The translations under genes and the position numbers were made by a program. From assembly GCF_024623455.1 (NCBI RefSeq), contig NZ_JANIPJ010000013.1, positions 62,001-126,000 on the forward strand: a stretch of 64,000 bases of DNA, read 5' to 3'. Source of the stretch: Paenibacillus soyae. GTDB lineage: Bacteria; Bacillota; Bacilli; Paenibacillales; Paenibacillaceae. The notes under the pieces are model-generated. The model ran no database searches and was not told the origin of the DNA. It worked only from the letters and a program-made list of their open reading frames with translations. Positions within the stretch are counted from its first letter, which is position 1, and the number at the start of each line of letters is the position of its first letter. Of this stretch, positions 1 through 9,129 are shown in pieces.

Positions 1-2
1 AC

Positions 3-836
3 GAGCATCATGGCTTCGAAGCGAATCCATGGGACAACGCGGTGCAGTTCAAGCGGCGGCTTATTGACCGCAATGGCTTCTCCTGTAAGAGCGGCTTCGA
101 GGTTGCATACCGGTTCCGTGTCGCTCCCGGCTGCGCGCCCGCCAAGCTCGAGCTATGGGCGGAACGGGGTGACATGTATCAGCTCAGGGTGAATGGGCAA
201 GCGGTCGAATGGACGGCAGAAAACCCGGATTTGGAGCAGCATCTGCGCGCGGCCTCCATTGCCGAATTCGTTGTCGAGGGCGACAACCGGATCGAGCTCG
301 AAGCGCGGCCGTTCGACATTCGGATGGAACTGGAGGCAGTCTATTTATCCGGCGAGTTCGCCGTGGTTGAACAGGAGGGCGGCTGGATCATCGATCGTCC
401 CGTGCCGATGACGCTAGGCTCTTGGAAGGAGCAAGGGCGTCCGTTCTATCCCTATGCCGCCGTGTACGAGAACGAGGTTCTGCTGGGGGATACAAAGGGC
501 AGGCGGTACGCAGTCAAGCTGCCGAGCTGGTCCGGCACGGTCGCGTCGCTCGAGGTGAACGGGCAAGCCGCAGGACTGTTCGGCGTCGGCAAAGGTGAGG
601 AAATCGACGTAACGAATTGCGTTGCTGAGGGCGTGAACCGGATTCGCGTTCGGGTATGCGGCAGCTTCAAAAACCTGCTAGGGCCGTTCCACGATCCGAA
701 CCGCACCCGCAAGACGGCATGGCCGTCGTTCTGGAAGACGGCACCCGTGCAGGGACCCCCGCCCGCGGCCGAATACGACCTGCTGGAATTGGGGCTATGG
801 GATGATTTCGAGGTTTTCGCGACATATAGAAGCTGA
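3..836 (+). CDS. Glycoside hydrolase, C-terminal part (5' truncated)
   Basis: The frame is open to the left window edge, so the start is missing and the first internal Met at 42 is probably not the start. The visible 270-odd residues look like the beta-sandwich end of a large GH2- or rhamnosidase-like hydrolase: repeated short strands of the type 'LRVNGQAV' and 'LEVNGQAAG', and a C-terminal stretch with KTAWPSFWK followed by LLELGLWDDF, a kind of tail I associate with Paenibacillus hydrolases of this sort. No catalytic motif lies in the visible part. No signal peptide can be assessed. The family assignment is an inference from fold-like pattern only. A strong terminator follows the stop at once. 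Confidence 0.6.
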   Translation, partial: EHHGFEANPWDNAVQFKRRLIDRNGFSCKSGFEVAYRFRVAPGCAPAKLELWAERGDMYQLRVNGQAVEWTAENPDLEQHLRAASIAEFVVEGDNRIELEARPFDIRMELEAVYLSGEFAVVEQEGGWIIDRPVPMTLGSWKEQGRPFYPYAAVYENEVLLGDTKGRRYAVKLPSWSGTVASLEVNGQAAGLFGVGKGEEIDVTNCVAEGVNRIRVRVCGSFKNLLGPFHDPNRTRKTAWPSFWKTAPVQGPPPAAEYDLLELGLWDDFEVFATYRS

Positions 837-852
837 CAATCATGTGCATGAA

Positions 853-886
853 GAAACGGCAGACTTGAGGTCTGCCGTTTCTTTGC
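853..886 (+). terminator. Rho-independent terminator after the partial hydrolase
   Basis: A perfect 12-bp stem (GAAACGGCAGAC with GTCTGCCGTTTC, 5-nt loop) is followed by a short T-rich run. It lies 17 nt after the stop codon of the upstream gene. Confidence 0.85.
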
Positions 887-996
887 GTTCATTTTGCCGC
901 CTGCAATTGGACTGCCACTCTGATTAACATTTATGGTTAATTTTATGTAATATGGAAGCGGAGCGTTGGGAAGCATAATGGCAGAAGGAGCTGATC

Positions 997-1566
997 TTGG
1001 TGGACGCCGAACAGAAAAAGGAACTCGAACACATTATCCAGAGCTACCGCGATACGAACTTGGACTCGATCAACTATTGGTGGGAATACTCGGCCTTTGA
1101 TACATGGCGCTTCTGGCTGACGGTTATTCTGCTGCTCGTTCCTCTCGTTGTTCTTTATTTTAAGCTGGACCGCAGCCGTGTTTACCAGATTGGCTTTTAC
1201 GGGTTCGCCATTCATATGCTTGGCGTCTACGTGGACACCGTAGGCACGAACTATGGTTTCTGGTCCTATCCGTACAAGATGATTCCCGTGTTGCCCACCA
1301 GCTTTACGCTGACCAGCTCGATGATCCCCGTAGCCTTCATGCTCATGTATCAATGGCAGTCCCGAAAACGGATCAATTATTATCTATGCGCCGCCGGCGT
1401 GGCCGCCGTATTCGTCTTTATTGTCCATCCGATCTTTAAGTGGCTGGATATGTTCCAGATGTATCGCGGCTTCAACTACTGGATCATGTTCGTGAATTAC
1501 TTTGCCGGGGCGGTTATGGCGAAGCTATTCCTGAATGCATTCGTCTACCTCAACAAGCAGAAATGA
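997..1566 (+). CDS. CBO0543 family integral membrane protein (copy 1)
   Basis: The 189-residue protein has about five membrane segments and the pattern I associate with the Bacillus CBO0543 family: an N-terminal amphipathic helix, a YWWEYSAF-type entry into the first membrane segment, an aromatic loop (YGFWSYPYKMIPVLP) and a conserved final helix. The function of the family is not known. An AGAAGGAG ribosome binding site ends at 990; it fits the TTG at 997 or the GTG at 1000. A second, diverged member follows 36 nt downstream and a third is at 47958, so the family is expanded in this strain. Confidence 0.8.
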   Translation: MVDAEQKKELEHIIQSYRDTNLDSINYWWEYSAFDTWRFWLTVILLLVPLVVLYFKLDRSRVYQIGFYGFAIHMLGVYVDTVGTNYGFWSYPYKMIPVLPTSFTLTSSMIPVAFMLMYQWQSRKRINYYLCAAGVAAVFVFIVHPIFKWLDMFQMYRGFNYWIMFVNYFAGAVMAKLFLNAFVYLNKQK

Positions 1567-1602
1567 CACAATGAAGAACCTCTAAGATAAGGGTGGAGCA
1601 GG

Positions 1603-2160
1603 GTGGATAAACAAAAAATAATCGAGCTTATAGATTCCAATGCCGTAAAGGCGGAATCCGTAATAAGCGAGAAGATAAAGATTTGGGCCGAATACGAATT
1701 GTTTTCGGCTTATTGGTGGTTGGGTGTTGCGCTAACAGTGGTTCCATGGGTTATTTGGTTCATATTTAGGCCCAAATACAGTACAGACCGATTACTTTAT
1801 GTTGGGTTAATGGTTATGGTTTTTTCAATGACTGCAGATGTACTAGGGGATCAATTTGCTTTGTGGCATTATAGGTTTAATGTAATTCCCATACTTCCGA
1901 CATACATACCTTGGGACTTAACACTAATGCCTGTTACCATAATGCTAATTTTGCAAATAAAACCAAACTCAAATGTTTATCTCAAAGCCTTGCTATTTGC
2001 ATTGATTTCATCTTATATCGCTGAGCCGATTTTCCATTGGCTGGGGGTGTATAACCCTAAAAACTGGAGATACACATATTCCGTTATGATCCAATTTCTT
2101 CTCTTTTTAGCTGCCAATTATATGCTGAAGAGCAGGAATGAATTTGAACAAATCCGGTAA
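1603..2160 (+). CDS. CBO0543 family integral membrane protein (copy 2)
   Basis: The 185-residue protein aligns by eye with the gene just upstream: an N-terminal helix, a YWWLG entry, a loop with FALWHYRFNVIPILPTYIPW, and a closing helix. The start is the GTG at 1603, 4 nt after GGTGGAG. The base composition is clearly more AT-rich than the flanking genes (codons such as tta, ata and aaa dominate), so it may have come by transfer from a lower-GC Bacillus-type donor rather than by recent tandem duplication. Function unknown; membrane location is likely. Confidence 0.8.
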   Translation: MDKQKIIELIDSNAVKAESVISEKIKIWAEYELFSAYWWLGVALTVVPWVIWFIFRPKYSTDRLLYVGLMVMVFSMTADVLGDQFALWHYRFNVIPILPTYIPWDLTLMPVTIMLILQIKPNSNVYLKALLFALISSYIAEPIFHWLGVYNPKNWRYTYSVMIQFLLFLAANYMLKSRNEFEQIR

Positions 2161-2174
2161 GCTGTTTAGCATCT

Positions 2175-2639
2175 TTATAGCTGCTGTTTAATGGCCTTAA
2201 TCGCTGCAAAATGCATGCCTTCGTGATACAAACAAAAACTGAGGCATTCCTTAACTGTCGTTACTTCAAGCCCGGACGAAGTCACAAACGGTTTCTCGAG
2301 CTCGTCTTCCAGACGGAGCTCCAAGGTTTGCTCGATCCGTTCGATTTGCTTGGATAGCAACAGCACAATTTCCTCCATGCCTGGCACTTGCGTTCCCCCG
2401 TTTTCGGGCTTAGTGCCAGGTGCAAATCGTTCCGCAAAAAGCTTAGACAGCTCCATATTTTCATTCGTTAACGCAAAAGCGAACCTTTCATGGACAAAAA
2501 GAATGTGTCCAAGGTTCCACAGAATATTGTTGTTAAAGCCTGACGGTACAGTGCGCGCTTTTTCCTCGCTCAGCTCTTTGACATGTTTGATCGTTTGGTC
2601 CCGGACAAATCGTAATTGTTTAAACAGGTAATTGTTCAA
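2175..2639 (-). CDS. DinB-fold protein
   Basis: A four-helix-bundle DinB/YfiT-type protein of about 154 residues. The metal-ligand histidines usual in this superfamily are visible: GHILFVHERF near residue 45 and YHEGMHF near the C-terminus. These proteins are metal-dependent and often act as thiol transferases or have unknown substrates. I place the start at the TTG at 2639, because the longer ATG at 2654 lies inside the GGAGGG that would be the ribosome binding site of this TTG (spacing about 6). The gene converges on the CBO0543 pair with only 14 nt between stop codons. A second DinB protein is at 46320. Confidence 0.8.
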   Translation of the reverse strand: MNNYLFKQLRFVRDQTIKHVKELSEEKARTVPSGFNNNILWNLGHILFVHERFAFALTNENMELSKLFAERFAPGTKPENGGTQVPGMEEIVLLLSKQIERIEQTLELRLEDELEKPFVTSSGLEVTTVKECLSFCLYHEGMHFAAIKAIKQQL

Positions 2640-2825
2640 TGTAAAACCCTCCAATGGAAAGATAGATATTGTTCTCCGTCGATTAAATCATCAGGTTCGC
2701 CCTGCGCACATCAACCTCGTTTAAAATCGATGAATTCGTCATCATCAACGATTCCTCCGACTAGTAGATTTCGCTAGTATCCAGTAAAATCCTTTTTTGT
2801 ATGTGAGCCTGAACCTCTTCTCGTC

Positions 2826-2854
2826 TTGTTCGAGCACGTCGCCCACTATATGAT
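2826..2854 (+). promoter_or_regulatory. Putative promoter of the two-component operon
   Basis: TTGTTC (2826-2831) and TATGAT (2849-2854) are separated by 17 nt and lie about 40 nt before the response regulator start. It is a moderate match to the vegetative consensus. Confidence 0.4.
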
Positions 2855-2892
2855 AATGGGGACGACATTGTTAGAACGGAGGGGCGGGACCG

Positions 2893-3588
2893 ATGAACGA
2901 GAAGGTCATGGTCATCGAGGACGAACGGAAAATCGCGGACGCAATCGCTTATGCCTTGCGTAGAGAAGGCTATGTGGTCGAGGTTGCCGATCACGGCGAG
3001 CGGGGACTTGCGAGGCTGAGAGAATTTCGCCCGGATGCCATTATATTGGATGTGATGCTCCCCGGCTTGGATGGCTACGATATTCTGAAGAAGCTGCGGG
3101 ATAAGGAGCGGATCGGGGTCATCATGCTGACGGCCAAAGAAGATATCGTCCATAAGGTGCTCGGGCTGGAGCTCGGCGCCGACGATTATATGACGAAGCC
3201 GTTCGACATGCGGGAGCTGCTCGCCCGCCTGAAGTCCTTGCTGCGAAGATTGCAGGCGGCAGGGAACAAAGAGGCGCCGGTTGACATCGGTTTGGGCGGC
3301 ATTTCGCTGCAGGTGGACAAAAGATCGGCTGCCGCGGGCGGCCGGAAGCTGGAGCTGACGCCCAAGGAATTCGATCTGCTGTCGCTGCTGGCATCGAATG
3401 CGGGCAGAGTGTATACGAGAGAGCAGCTTCTAGATTTGGTGTGGGGCTTCGATTATGTAGGAGGCACGCGCACCGTGGATATTCACGTGCAGCGGGTGAG
3501 GAAGAAGCTGGGTCCCGATTATGCCGACCTCATCCAGACCGTTCACGGAATCGGGTACAAGGCGGCGGGGGGACAAGGTGAGAATTAG
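2893..3588 (+). CDS. OmpR/PhoB-family response regulator
   Basis: A cytoplasmic transcription regulator of normal length (231 residues). The receiver domain has the acidic pair E9/D10, the phosphoacceptor D53 (in ILDVMLPG), a TAKED switch segment and the TKPFD lysine. The C-terminal half is a winged helix with LTPKEFDLLSLLASN and the closing VHGIGYK. GGAGGGG precedes the ATG at 2893. The kinase gene overlaps its last 11 nt, so the pair is translationally coupled, and the beta-propeller lipoprotein downstream is probably part of the same unit. Confidence 0.95.
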   Translation: MNEKVMVIEDERKIADAIAYALRREGYVVEVADHGERGLARLREFRPDAIILDVMLPGLDGYDILKKLRDKERIGVIMLTAKEDIVHKVLGLELGADDYMTKPFDMRELLARLKSLLRRLQAAGNKEAPVDIGLGGISLQVDKRSAAAGGRKLELTPKEFDLLSLLASNAGRVYTREQLLDLVWGFDYVGGTRTVDIHVQRVRKKLGPDYADLIQTVHGIGYKAAGGQGEN

Positions 3589-5044
3589 CATTAAGTTCAA
3601 ATTCAGCCTGTTCCTGGCCGTATTGCTGCTCCTGACCGTGGTTCTGTTAAGCGTGCTTGTGCTGGAAGGTATTAAGAGCAATCAGCGGGAGCAGGTCGAG
3701 TCGTATTTCGCCCAGCAGGCGGCGACCGCGAACGCGTATTTCATCCAGACGCTGTTGGAGGAGCCGAACAAGATGCCGCAATCGTACTTGGCGGAGAAGG
3801 GAACCGAGTTCGCGGATCAGCTGGAGGAGATAAGCGGACAATTGGTAATGGTGTACGACGAGAACGGGGAGAACGTCGAACGAACGGCGCACCAAGCGGA
3901 TACCGGCGGGCTCGAGCAGACGCTGCTGTTCGCGCTGGCTAATAAGACGGCGTATCTGGTCGAGAAGGACACTCTGTATTATTTGACCCCGTTAAGGGTT
4001 CGCGGCGAGCAGGTGGGGGTTGTGCGGTTCGATTATTCCTTGGCGGACAATATGGCCTTCTATAATCGGATCAAGCAGCTGTTCCTCTCTATCGGCGCGG
4101 GTGTCTTCCTGCTCAGCTTCGCGCTCGCTTACGCGTATTTCCATTCGTTCGCCCGCGGCATCATTCGGCTGAAAGAGACGGTGGGGCGCATTCGGGAGGG
4201 GCAGTTCGAGGTCGCCGCGCTCAAGCGGAAGGACGAGATCGGAGAGCTCGGCGAAGGCATCCGCGCGATGAGCGAGCAGATCCGGAGCACGATATGGGAC
4301 AAGGATGAGGAGCGGGGCAAGCTGGAGCTCGCGGTGCGCAAGCTGTCCGAGCTCGACCGACAGCAGAAGCAGTTCATCGGCAACGTCACCCACGAGTTCA
4401 AGACGCCGCTGACCTCCATCAAAGCCTACCTCGATCTGCTCGACATGTATCCGGACGACGCGCAGCTGCTGGATACCGCGAAAGCGAGCATTCAGAGCGA
4501 GACGCAGCGGTTGTACGAGATGGTCGAGAAGGTGCTCCAGCTCTCTGCCCTTGATAAGTACGAATTCGAATACAACAAGGAGCGGCTCGAAGTGAAGCGG
4601 GTTATCGAATCGGTATTAAGCGGGTTGCGGGGGAAAATGGAGAAGTTCGGCATCCGGCTGGAGACGGAGCTGCACGAGGCTCACGCCGAAGCGGACCGGG
4701 ACGCCGTGACGATCGTGCTCGCGAATCTGCTGGACAACGCCATCAAATACAACAAACCGCAAGGCCGCATCGTCGTGAAGAACGCCGCGTCGGACGGCCG
4801 GATTACGATTGATATCGCAGACACGGGAATCGGCATACCGGAGGAAGTCGCGCATCACATCTTCGAGCCGTTCTATACCGTGGACCGAAACCGATCGCGG
4901 GAGCATGGCGGCGCCGGCCTGGGACTATCGCTCGCGAGGCAATACGCGGAATCGCAAGGGGGCTCGATCTCGCTCGTGAAGACGGGGCAGGAGGGCACCG
5001 CGTTCAGAATCTCGCTCCCCGCTCACGGTTCGTCGCAGCGATAA
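3578..5044 (+). CDS. Sensor histidine kinase (HAMP, HisKA, HATPase)
   Basis: A membrane histidine kinase partnering the regulator upstream. I start it at GTG 3578 with GGGGGGA just before it; the longer open frame back to 3521 lies inside the regulator. Order: membrane helix at about residues 8-28, an extracellular sensor of about 140 residues, a second helix at about 170-190, HAMP, a HisKA domain with phosphoacceptor H272 (in THEFKTPLTS), then an HATPase domain with NLLDNAIKYN, DTGIGIP and GGAGLGLSLA boxes. All catalytic boxes are intact. The signal is not evident from the sensor sequence. Confidence 0.95.
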   Translation: MRISIKFKFSLFLAVLLLLTVVLLSVLVLEGIKSNQREQVESYFAQQAATANAYFIQTLLEEPNKMPQSYLAEKGTEFADQLEEISGQLVMVYDENGENVERTAHQADTGGLEQTLLFALANKTAYLVEKDTLYYLTPLRVRGEQVGVVRFDYSLADNMAFYNRIKQLFLSIGAGVFLLSFALAYAYFHSFARGIIRLKETVGRIREGQFEVAALKRKDEIGELGEGIRAMSEQIRSTIWDKDEERGKLELAVRKLSELDRQQKQFIGNVTHEFKTPLTSIKAYLDLLDMYPDDAQLLDTAKASIQSETQRLYEMVEKVLQLSALDKYEFEYNKERLEVKRVIESVLSGLRGKMEKFGIRLETELHEAHAEADRDAVTIVLANLLDNAIKYNKPQGRIVVKNAASDGRITIDIADTGIGIPEEVAHHIFEPFYTVDRNRSREHGGAGLGLSLARQYAESQGGSISLVKTGQEGTAFRISLPAHGSSQR

Positions 5045-5144
5045 TGATCTCTTCGCTGGATACGATTGTTTACATTTTGGAAACATCCGTTTGTTATTTC
5101 GGAACAACTTGTTGGTACAGTAAGGATCGAGGAGGCGATTAAAG

Positions 5145-6266
5145 ATGAACAGATCGAAAATGAAACTAATCGCATGCGTCCCGGTCCTGCTGATCGGGCT
5201 TGCCGCTTGCAGCTCGGATAATACGGGAGACCGGACGGTCATCAAGGAGCCGGGAAAAACGATAACGGTCATCGACGATGCGGGCAAGGAGACAAGCGAG
5301 CCCGTCGTAGAGGTGGAGAGGATCGAAAGCCTAGTCCAGTTGGAGCTGTACGGCTGGCTGGATGAGGAGAGGGTTATCGTGTCCCGGGAGAATGAAAGTC
5401 TTGCGAAGATGAAGCTGGAGGAGCTCGCGGACTCCCATCCGAGGAGCTTGTATGTGTACGATTTGCTCACGGACGACTACGAGCCGCTCAAGGAGCAGGA
5501 CAACGCGTTCCTCGGCGGCGCCGCCTTGTCTCCCGACAAGAAGCACCTGATCTACCAGGAGTACACGCTCGGCGATCCGGTCTTCCATGTCATGAACTTG
5601 GAGACACGCGCGACGTTCGGGCTTCACGGCGAACCGATCGGAGGGGCGATCAGCGCGAAGTGGGCGGATGACGGAACGGTGATCGGCGCGTCGTATGCGG
5701 GCGGGGCTTACGCGGCCAGCGTCACGGGAGAGATCGATACGATCGCCGGTCTGGAGGATGATGGCGCGCTGTTCCTTGTCGAGCCGACGAAGGATATGAT
5801 CTATTACAATACGAACTCCGACAGCGCCTTAATGGCGTTCAACCGCGCAACCAAGGAGACGGCGAGCTTGGGGTTCGATCAAGCGTACGACATCGTGCCA
5901 TCGCCTGACGGCACTCATCTGCTGGTGCTTCAGCAGAACGGCTCCCGCAAAACGTTGACTCTCTGCGACGCGGACGGCGGCAGCCGCAAGACGATAGCGG
6001 AAGGGACGGAGCTGGGCGGGATATCCTGGTCGCCGGATCAGCGAATGATCGCCTACAGCATGAAGGGGGACGCGAACGGCACTGCCATTCAGGGTCTTCA
6101 GCTCTATGATCTGTTAACCGGCGAGACGACTCCGATCGCCGTCGATGTCGAAATCGAGAGCGTGTCTACCCACTGGAACGCCTCTGGAGAGAAGCTGGCT
6201 TATACGGAGTGGGACGGCGAGCAAACGAGCAGCCATATTGTAAGCTTGAAGTATTCGCTTCGGTAA
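5145..6266 (+). CDS. TolB-like beta-propeller lipoprotein
   Basis: The 373-residue protein has a lipoprotein signal with lipobox LAAC at about residue 21, so it should sit on the outer face of the membrane. The body holds WD40/TolB-like blades, recognisable by LSPDKKHLIYQ, PSPDGTHLLVL and SWSPDQRMIAYS. Such propellers bind proteins or ligands. It lies 100 nt after the kinase on the same strand with its own GGAGG site, so it may be an accessory sensor or a target of that two-component system. The specific role cannot be read from the sequence. Confidence 0.75.
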   Translation: MNRSKMKLIACVPVLLIGLAACSSDNTGDRTVIKEPGKTITVIDDAGKETSEPVVEVERIESLVQLELYGWLDEERVIVSRENESLAKMKLEELADSHPRSLYVYDLLTDDYEPLKEQDNAFLGGAALSPDKKHLIYQEYTLGDPVFHVMNLETRATFGLHGEPIGGAISAKWADDGTVIGASYAGGAYAASVTGEIDTIAGLEDDGALFLVEPTKDMIYYNTNSDSALMAFNRATKETASLGFDQAYDIVPSPDGTHLLVLQQNGSRKTLTLCDADGGSRKTIAEGTELGGISWSPDQRMIAYSMKGDANGTAIQGLQLYDLLTGETTPIAVDVEIESVSTHWNASGEKLAYTEWDGEQTSSHIVSLKYSLR

Positions 6267-6356
6267 CCGCCGGCTCGTCACGACGATTCTGTACGTGCGT
6301 ACCATTGGTTGCCGGGTGCCCTCCAACCCTGAATAGGTGCCCTTCGATGTCATGTG

Positions 6357-6393
6357 CCAACCGGCGGATCATTTGATCCTCCGGTTGGTTTAG
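6357..6393 (+). terminator. Hairpin, probable terminator of the two-component operon
   Basis: An imperfect 14-bp stem (CCAACCGGCGGATC against GATCCTCCGGTTGG, loop ATTT) lies 90 nt after the lipoprotein gene. The following T-run is weak (GTTTAG). Confidence 0.5.
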
Positions 6394-6504
6394 CTGCATG
6401 AACGTGGTTATCATTAAATAATGGAAGTGCGGCAGAACCCAATAATAGTACAGCGATCATAAGACTCGATAGCAGAATGACAATCTGCCGAAAACTGAAG
6501 CAGC

Positions 6505-6688
6505 TAACGGAACTCACAAACCTTATCTGCGCTTAAAATAGTATTTATGAATGCTTACGGAACTATAAGCCCTTATTCATCCGAATGACCCTTGTCCACC
6601 ACCATAATGGTGCAAATAGCGGCGGACAGTTCCGTTAAGATCCATATACCACCATAAAAATAGGAAATAACGTCTGTGAGTTCCGTTA
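6505..6688. repeat. 184-bp dispersed palindromic repeat, copy A
   Basis: The element is bounded by perfect 14-bp inverted arms (TAACGGAACTCACA and TGTGAGTTCCGTTA) and has a second inner pair, CTTACGGAACT at about 6553 and AGTTCCGTTAAG at about 6628. It is closely related to copy C at 57076 and more distantly to copy B at 20318. It sits in the 800-bp gap 6267-7067. The rest of that gap (6394-6504 and 6689-6893) shows nothing I can name. Confidence 0.8.
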
Positions 6689-6893
6689 GGTTTCTGCAGC
6701 TTAGTGGTTTTATAAAACTGTGCTTTAGCTTAATGGGAATGAGTAGCTGCTGCACCCAGGTAACTGCTCCGTGATTGGTTGAATGGGTTGAAATAAGGCT
6801 CTCAACTATTGCAATGGAGTTGTTCGAGATGTTCGCATCTTAAGCAAAAATAGACCAATGGCCGGAGCCAACAAGATATGAAGGAGATAGGGG

Positions 6894-7040
6894 ATGGAGC
6901 TTGACCATGCGTCTTCAACGCTTACAATCATGTTCATGACCAAGAAAGAATATTGCATATGGTCGGAACCGTTAGCTGGAAGATTTCGGATCGCCGGGAG
7001 AAAGGAAGGAATCTGGATGTATTTGTCGAAAAATAAATGA
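6894..7040 (+). CDS. Possible 48-residue small protein
   Basis: A short open frame begins at ATG 6894 behind AAGGAG with suitable spacing and ends in TGA at 7040, 27 nt before the diguanylate cyclase. The product is basic at the C-terminus and contains EYCIWSEPLAGRF. I recognise no family. It could be a real leader or small gene, the remnant of a larger gene, or chance; codon use is not decisive. Confidence 0.25.
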   Translation: MELDHASSTLTIMFMTKKEYCIWSEPLAGRFRIAGRKEGIWMYLSKNK

Positions 7041-7067
7041 CATGTCATTCATCAGGAGCCCGCTTTC

Positions 7068-8912
7068 ATGACGGTAACGGCGAAACGCCTCTTTATATTT
7101 TTGCTTCCTGTTCTATTATTGTTGGTCTCCTGCACGTCCCAAAGCCCGGGAGCGGAGCGGCAGGCTCCCCAGGCTGTGATGGGCGTTCTGGACCTAACGG
7201 ACTGGACCATCGATCGGCCCATTGCCTTGGACGGCGAATGGGCTTTTTATTGGCATAAGCTGTACGACCCGGAGCAGCTGGCGCGAGAACTGCCGGACGC
7301 TTACGCGAAAGTCCCGTCCGCATGGAACGCGAGCGCGGACTTCGAGCGCTACGGTTACGCCACGTATTCGCTTATCGTTAAGCACGACGGACAAGCCTCG
7401 GACATGGAGCTTTATATTCCTTCGATCTCAACCGCGTACACGATATGGGTGAACGGCGAGCGAGTTTGGGATAACGGGCAGGCCGGCACGAACGAGAAGA
7501 GTATGGACCCCCACAAAGAGAAGCGTGTACTGACCGTTTCCTCTCCCGCTCATGAGCTTCGCTTGGTGGTGCAGGTATCCAACTATATGCATCCTCGCAG
7601 CGGAATAACCGAGAGCATGGAGCTGGGGCCCGTCGGCACCTTGTCGGAGGAGCAGCTGAAGCAGGCTGCCTACGATATGTTCCTGACAGGAGGGTTATGC
7701 CTGATCGGGCTGTACCATCTGGGCTTGTTCCTCATGAGAAGGAGCGATGCGGCTCCGCTATTTTTTGCCGTATACTGCCTAGTCATCTCGCTTCGAAGCT
7801 TTCTTACCGGGGAGACGGTCGTCTATCGCTTTCTGCCTGGCGTCCCTTGGGAGGCTTGGGTAAGGGCGGAGTATCTATGCCTTGTTATTAGCGTGATCTC
7901 GTTTACTTTGTTTTTGCGCCGCGTCTATCCGAAGGAAATGTCGGACCGGATTATCTCGGTGTTTATCGCGTTCAGCGTCGTGTACGGCGGCGTCATCGCG
8001 GTATCCAAGCTGCGCCATTTCATGTTCCTTCTGCCTTACTTCCAGATCGTCATCGTTGTGGCGATTAGCTATGCCCTCTTCGTGTTCGTGCTGGCCACGA
8101 TCCGCAGAAGAGAGGGGGCGGCCATATCGGTAGGCGGAGCTTTCTTGCTGACGTTAAGCGTATTTAACGACGTGCTTTACAATCAAGGGCTCATCCATAC
8201 GGGATACATGGTGCCGATCGGTCTCCTGATCTTCATCATTTCCCAGTCCTTCATCCTCGGGATGAGCTATTCGAAATCTTTTGCTTCCAGCGAGGATCTG
8301 GCCGCCAAGCTCCGCCAGCTGAACAGCTCCTTGGAGGAGAAAGTGAAGGAGCGGACGCTGGAGCTCGAAGAGGCGAACCGATGGCTGGAGAAGCAGACGC
8401 TGATCGACGGGCTGACCGGCATCGCGAATCGGACCCACTTCAATGCTGTCTTCAAGCGGATGATGGATGCAGGACAGGAACGGAGTATTTCTCTACTCGT
8501 GATGGATATCGACCACTTCAAATGCTATAACGACACGTACGGCCATCTGGCTGGCGACGAGTGCCTGAAGCAGGTTGCCGGGGCCATTCATAACGTAGCC
8601 GAACGGAGTCACGGTCTGGCAGCCCGGTACGGAGGGGAGGAGTTCATCATGATCGCGGAAGCGGGACCCGAGGAGGCGGCCGAATTGGCGGAGGAGGTCG
8701 TATCCTCCATCCGGGCTCTCGGCATTCCTCATGCCGCTTCGGGGGCGGCTCCCTTCGTGACGCTTAGCTGCGGCGTCGTGTCGTATACGTCGCGGCGCGA
8801 AGCGCCGGCGTCCCTCGCCGCTCTATACGAGCTGGCGGATCAGGCGCTGTACAGAGCCAAACAGCAGGGTCGGAACGGCTATGTGTATGAACCGGCTCCT
8901 CTTGAACAATAA
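7068..8912 (+). CDS. Membrane diguanylate cyclase with 7TM-DISM sensor
   Basis: The protein has 614 residues. A signal or lipobox-like start (LLLVSC at about residue 22) is followed by an extracellular beta-rich domain of the 7TMR-DISM extracellular type (LDGEWAFYWHKLYDP), seven membrane helices at about 200-400, a short coiled coil (LEEKVKERTLELEEAN) and a C-terminal GGDEF domain. The active-site motif is GGEEF at 522-526 with DIDHFK upstream, so it should make cyclic di-GMP. The product-inhibition I-site, normally RxxD, reads RSHG, so feedback inhibition may be lost. It is transcribed alone. The carbohydrate-binding-like ectodomain suggests a small extracellular ligand, which is inference. 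Confidence 0.9.
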   Translation: MTVTAKRLFIFLLPVLLLLVSCTSQSPGAERQAPQAVMGVLDLTDWTIDRPIALDGEWAFYWHKLYDPEQLARELPDAYAKVPSAWNASADFERYGYATYSLIVKHDGQASDMELYIPSISTAYTIWVNGERVWDNGQAGTNEKSMDPHKEKRVLTVSSPAHELRLVVQVSNYMHPRSGITESMELGPVGTLSEEQLKQAAYDMFLTGGLCLIGLYHLGLFLMRRSDAAPLFFAVYCLVISLRSFLTGETVVYRFLPGVPWEAWVRAEYLCLVISVISFTLFLRRVYPKEMSDRIISVFIAFSVVYGGVIAVSKLRHFMFLLPYFQIVIVVAISYALFVFVLATIRRREGAAISVGGAFLLTLSVFNDVLYNQGLIHTGYMVPIGLLIFIISQSFILGMSYSKSFASSEDLAAKLRQLNSSLEEKVKERTLELEEANRWLEKQTLIDGLTGIANRTHFNAVFKRMMDAGQERSISLLVMDIDHFKCYNDTYGHLAGDECLKQVAGAIHNVAERSHGLAARYGGEEFIMIAEAGPEEAAELAEEVVSSIRALGIPHAASGAAPFVTLSCGVVSYTSRREAPASLAALYELADQALYRAKQQGRNGYVYEPAPLEQ

Positions 8913-9000
8913 GACTTGCATCGCTAAAAAAAGTTAGGGCGGTCGGCAGCTACTTGTCGATCGCCTCTTTCGTTTGTCGATCAACCTCGACTCCCGCCTG

Positions 9001-9035
9001 TTGACATTCCAAACTGTAACATATATAATTACAGT
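9001..9035 (+). promoter_or_regulatory. Consensus promoter with overlapping inverted repeat
   Basis: A perfect TTGACA (9001-9006), 17-nt spacer and TATAAT (9024-9029). ACTGTAA (9013-9019) and TTACAGT (9029-9035) form a 7-bp inverted repeat that embraces the -10 box, as an operator would. A further GTTACAGT half site follows at about 9084. It drives the 131-codon hypothetical gene. Confidence 0.75.
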
Positions 9036-9129
9036 AACGAATAACAAGTAACTTTCTTTTTTTAACCGATGTGTACTCGAATAAGTTACAGTTAGTCGGA
9101 TGATGAAATACGTTAACGATGGGCGGTGC

